Part shown: positions 60,353 to 64,000 of the stretch, in pieces
Numbering within the stretch: position 1 is the first letter of the stretch
Layout: each line of letters starts with the position of its first letter
Source of the DNA: Sclerodactyla briareus
Taxonomy: Eukaryota > Echinodermata > Holothuroidea > Dendrochirotida > Sclerodactylidae
NCBI GenBank assembly: GCA_026419785.1
Contig: JAODTK010004176.1
Location: 124,001 to 188,000 of the forward strand
Direction of reading: 5' to 3'
Length of the DNA stretch: 64,000 nt
Notes under the pieces: generated by a model
The model's database searches: none
What the model was told of the DNA's origin: nothing
What the model saw: the letters and a program-made list of their open reading frames with translations, nothing else
Made by a program: the position numbers and the translations under genes

Positions 60353-61198
60353 CCGTCAACCCCATGTCCGTGGGAAAAACACAATGGGCAAGGATTACAG
60401 AGCCGTTGGCTTTCTTGTTTAGCTCAAAGCAGGCTATGCTGGGTTAAGCTATTGTGATCTACATGTCATTCTATATATCCCATCCACTAACTTTTTGCTC
60501 TTTGTTTCTTAATCATTTCATCAACTGTTCCTACACCTACGGCATATTTGCCGCGCACCAAGATGTTTTTAGGATTGCGCTTGACCTAGGCTCGAGTATT
60601 CCTGGAGGTCCTTCCAATTTGTCTATTTTGCATTGTTTATCCAATTTCAAAGTTTGTTTGATTTTCATAAAGCATTGATTGGTAAGTCTATCCTTAGTCC
60701 CCCCCCCCCCCCCCCCCTCCAATTTTAACATTGGACTTGAGTCACTGGGGTTATTCAATTTGTAATAATTTGCTTCATCTGCAAATTTTAGTTTGTTGTA
60801 TTCCATGAAACATATTACGTGTGGGGGGTCCACTTTAGTCCTGGGGTATTTAAAATGAAAGCGAAAAATGGGTCAGTAGAGAAGTTGAGTATTGTGTCCA
60901 CTTTGCATATTTTTAGGCAATTTTAGCCTCTTTTCCACAATACTTATACTCCTCTAATAGTAGTATGGGTTCAATAATCAGCCTAAGTATTTAGAGAAAG
61001 TAATCGTAAGCTTGTCTCTGTTAAATGCTGTTACACGCACAATCTGGAAAGCAAACACATGGAATATTACTTAGTTTGCATGGTGTGAATTGATGGTGAC
61101 TGATGGAAGGAAACCACTGATCGCGGAACCCGGCGAGACACGGGGGGCGAGGGCCTTGTCTCATACTATTATTCTTCGTTCTCATTTCTTGTTTTCAG
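60353..61198. other. Spacer between duplication copies; no gene recognised
   Basis: Contains the hairpin motif at 60419-60451, a run of 19 C at 60699-60717 and short frames on both strands with no family match. Confidence 0.5.
60419..60451. repeat. Distant copy of the TAGCTCAA hairpin motif
   Basis: TTAGCTCAAAGCAGGC, TATGCT and GGGTTAAGCTA form an imperfect palindrome related to the copies at 13775-13901. Confidence 0.65.
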
Positions 61199-61265
61199 GG
61201 AAGGGCATGTCCTCACCCAAAGGATACTAAGTCGATTACTGAAGAGGAGGGAGGCAGCAATATGA
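61199..61265 (+). CDS. Weak candidate terminal exon
   Basis: A strong acceptor (CTCATTTCTTGTTTTCAG, ending at 61198) is followed, after one base, by the frame EGHVLTQRILSRLLKRREAA and then I-stop (TGA at 61263-61265). The basic, helical-looking residues could be a protein C-terminus, conceivably of the F-box gene. No family is recognised and a second frame is also open, so this is only a lead. Confidence 0.25.
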
Positions 61266-61811
61266 GATTACTCGGGATGTGTGTGCATCTCCACGTATGC
61301 TCAATGATCACGCAGACTGAGCTCATGTAGTAGGAAGCCATGCCGAATATGCGTTCATCACACTGAGTAAAAGCGTTTGTCCTATGTCCTTGGTTGTTGC
61401 TAAAAAGATAGGAAGCATCAACAATTTTTTTGATTGTGTTCTGAAAACTTTTTGATGTTTTTGATTGCATCCCCAGTCATTGGGAGAATCCATGCAGCCA
61501 GTGTATGTCAGCGTGTATGTGGTGTTGTGGCGCCTGGCCCGACATCGACTCCAACCATCTTCACGTTTGGTCAAGGTCATCCAAGGTAGAAGATCATGTC
61601 AAAGTAGTGAAAATTTTGAAGGTTGAGAATGCGTAGTTCAATCAAGTGACGTGCGGTAGCAGCATTCATATGTATAGTACATGAACCATATTTTTTCTAG
61701 TGTAGACATTGCAACTTGTCTGATATGACAAATTTACTCCACCTAGCTCCTGATGGATGAATGAAGCTCATACTATCTAATGTGGGAACATGTAAGAGTA
61801 TACGGTCCTTA
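61266..61811. other. No feature seen
   Basis: Short frames on the minus strand without recognised motifs. Confidence 0.4.
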
Positions 61812-64000
61812 TTGTTTTTGGTGCCTAATTCATTAATATAATGAGTGGGCGGGGCTTGTAAAAGGAAATTTCCAAAAATGTCAATATCTCCACAACCATA
61901 TGGTTGATTTGTTCACACTTACTTCGATGTGATTGGCATGAGGGTTCGCTTGATGTAGGGTACACTTTGATGAAGCTCATTATTATTCATGGGGGCGGGG
62001 CCCGAAATCGTTAGATTTGGGGCAGAGTTGACCATGAGAGTAGATGGTCCCTATTGTTTTGTGCGTTTGGAGTATATTCATGGAACAAAATCCTCAAAAT
62101 TTCTGTTTATGAAACCCATGAAACGTGCAGAGACGCATAGGTTCCGATTAGATCATACTTGGGTTGGTCGATACCTAGTGGACTAATGGTCTTATCGTTT
62201 TAGGACGATCTCATCAATATTCATGAGTGGGCAAGGCTTAAAAGCAAAACCTCAAAATATTTGTGACACCGATAAGTGGAGAGGCAAGGTCAGATTGGTC
62301 TCAAACTTGGGTGGTAGAGTACCTACCCATAGGGAGTAGATGGTCCCTATTGTTTTTAGTGCTACTCTAAAAAATATTCATGAGTGGGCATCATGGCTTG
62401 AAGCAAATCTTTCAAATGCCAATATTTTTGTCCGATTCTCTCCAACTCGCTTTGTTGGGGTCAATCATAGTAGATGGTCTTGGATCATTAATATGAGTGA
62501 AGGCCTCAGAGCTTAAATCCACAAACATTCCTCATAACAGATAAGTGGAGACGCAAGGTCCGATGGTGTATACTTAGTTGGTGATCACAAATAGTGAATA
62601 GATGGTCCCTATTGTTTTGGTTGCAACCCTATTAATTATCATAAGTGGGAGGGGGCCTTAGGAGGTAAATCTCTTCAGAGGCAATATCCTGAGAACGATA
62701 TGTGTGATTCTCTCAACTTGCTTTGGTGACTCATTGGAGAGTGGTGCAAGTAGCCTGCCATGACATCATCATACCTCATTGATATTCAGGAGTCCATGAG
62801 CCTTAGAAGCAAAATCCTCGACGCCCATTTTCAGAGAACAGTATGTCGAGCCTGCTAAAGCAGACAATATGAGGAAGCCGCTCCTAAATAGAGGGGGCTA
62901 TCGTTCTTAGTATATCTACCACGGGCGAATATCAACAACATATCGTTCTTGCAGGACTCGTTTGACAAATCCCAAAAAAATTGGGATTTTGAGAAGTCCG
63001 ATTCAGTGACGTAGATGGCCAGTCATCGTAGCACAGGGGCGGTGAAGATGGAAGCAGCCCTGAATAGATTACGCGAGAAATCGCCCCATAATTGGTAATG
63101 ATATTACAGAAGACTTCAAGTAACTTTTACAACACGGAAATGAGAATTACGGAAAAAGAATGATGATTTGTAGCCTTAAAATTGACCGAAAGCCCCGTTT
63201 CAGCAGGCGTATTGCTGTTTTGATGGTATCGCGCGGAGTTTGGAAAAATAAGAATCCTTCAAATGGGGAATTAAGAAGATATCCATCTAACATATGTCAA
63301 AACTTGGTTGGAGGGTGTCTAAACAATCCAGATGAGATCAATAAAGTAATTTCCCAGCAGGCATGGCCGGTTCCCGTAAATTAGTGGAAGAGAGAATCTC
63401 TGATTGTGCAATTACGTGGCGTCGCACCGCCCAATAGTCCCGCCCATAATTCAGTCCAACAGCGAGCGGAACGAAGTCGCCAACAGCGTTTGTTTGGCAA
63501 TATCACCGATGGTAAAGGGCACCTGACAATATGAGTGAATGATGGCTGATACGAGAGTGAACCAAAGTCAAACGGGCCTGTTATTTCAACGGTACAGTAT
63601 GTACGATTGTCTCCAAAGTGCTTTGTTTGGAATGCCCATCATCAGTAAATGGTCCCTGCGGGTTTGGCGCAGTGGCATCGCTTAGAAGTAAACTCAAAGT
63701 GTCTTCATGAACACAATAAGTGGAAAATGCAAGTCTTATAGTCATGAGTGGGGGGCTTAGAGCACATCATGATTCATCATACCTCATTTAATATTCATGA
63801 GTGAGAGATCTCAGAAACAAATCATTCAAATAAATATCTGAGGAAGGTATGCCCAGTTCATCCAACTCCTCTGGTGACATCAGTGTAGGCAAGTAACCAT
63901 GCCTGAAATTTTCATAGGATGTATGGAATTGTGCTACACCTGAGCAATGGGACTGCATAGTAAATTGATGTAGTGCCAATAATGTCAAAATGCGAGGTAT
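61812..64000. repeat. Right copy of the 2.2-kb direct duplication, cut by the window edge
   Basis: Collinear with 58125-60352 and truncated by the window end, which corresponds to about 60352 in the left copy. It differs by substitutions and a high number of one- and two-base indels, many shortening this copy. Confidence 0.9.

Noticed and set aside
1..64000. A new multi-gene defence, metabolic or toxin system
   Set aside because: No set of adjacent intact genes exists; the window is dominated by repeats with a few isolated exons.

Overview
The window looks like a piece of a metazoan nuclear genome, most plausibly a marine invertebrate. An echinoderm-like deuterostome fits the repeat style, but no feature fixes the taxon. 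The reasons are introns with GT-AG signals, long AT-biased non-coding stretches, decayed non-LTR retrotransposons, tRNA-derived SINEs, small DNA transposons with target-site duplications, and many minisatellites. There are no operons, ribosome-binding sites or phage-like modules. Most long reading frames here come from satellites whose unit length is a multiple of three.

The clearest protein-coding signal is at the right. An F-box domain on the + strand is split between exons at 56003-56208 and 57403-57494. The splice sites are good and the codon phase matches across the junction, but the second exon carries a frame-breaking stop. Other exon-like pieces, none recognised as a family, are 2000-2236, 40135-40449, 42573-42986, 46360-46540 (an Arg/Gly-rich last-exon candidate) and 61199-61265.

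Layout: 0-10 kb is mostly featureless apart from an unrecognised reading frame, a CpG-dense patch (2.6 kb), transposon ends and a decayed LINE reverse transcriptase on the minus strand (6.9-8.0 kb). 10.2-11.3 kb is a 30-bp GTAC-rich minisatellite. 13.5-18.6 kb is a repeat cluster: inverted arms, a recurring hairpin motif, microsatellites, GGGCCC-rich tandem repeats, a tRNA-derived SINE and a TTAA-flanked MITE. 19.4-19.8 kb is a minisatellite that reverses orientation. 26.0-28.5 kb is a 44/66-bp minisatellite interrupted by a 931-bp hAT-like element with a perfect 8-bp duplication. 28.5-45 kb has scattered SINEs, transposon fragments and a 22-bp minisatellite. 45.1-46.3 kb is a second LINE remnant. 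49-51.8 kb holds diverged tandem and dispersed repeats. 52.5-55.9 kb is a ~69-bp minisatellite interrupted by a second copy of the MITE. 56-57.5 kb holds the F-box exons, with a foldback-like element in the intron between them. 57.7-64 kb is dispersed repeat containing a 2.2-kb direct duplication.

Many repeat copies differ by single-base indels, often in homopolymers. This suggests imperfectly polished long-read sequence and means some frame breaks could be artefacts. I found no convincing new multi-gene system. The most interesting signals are the two transposons that landed inside two different minisatellites and the foldback element splitting the F-box exons.
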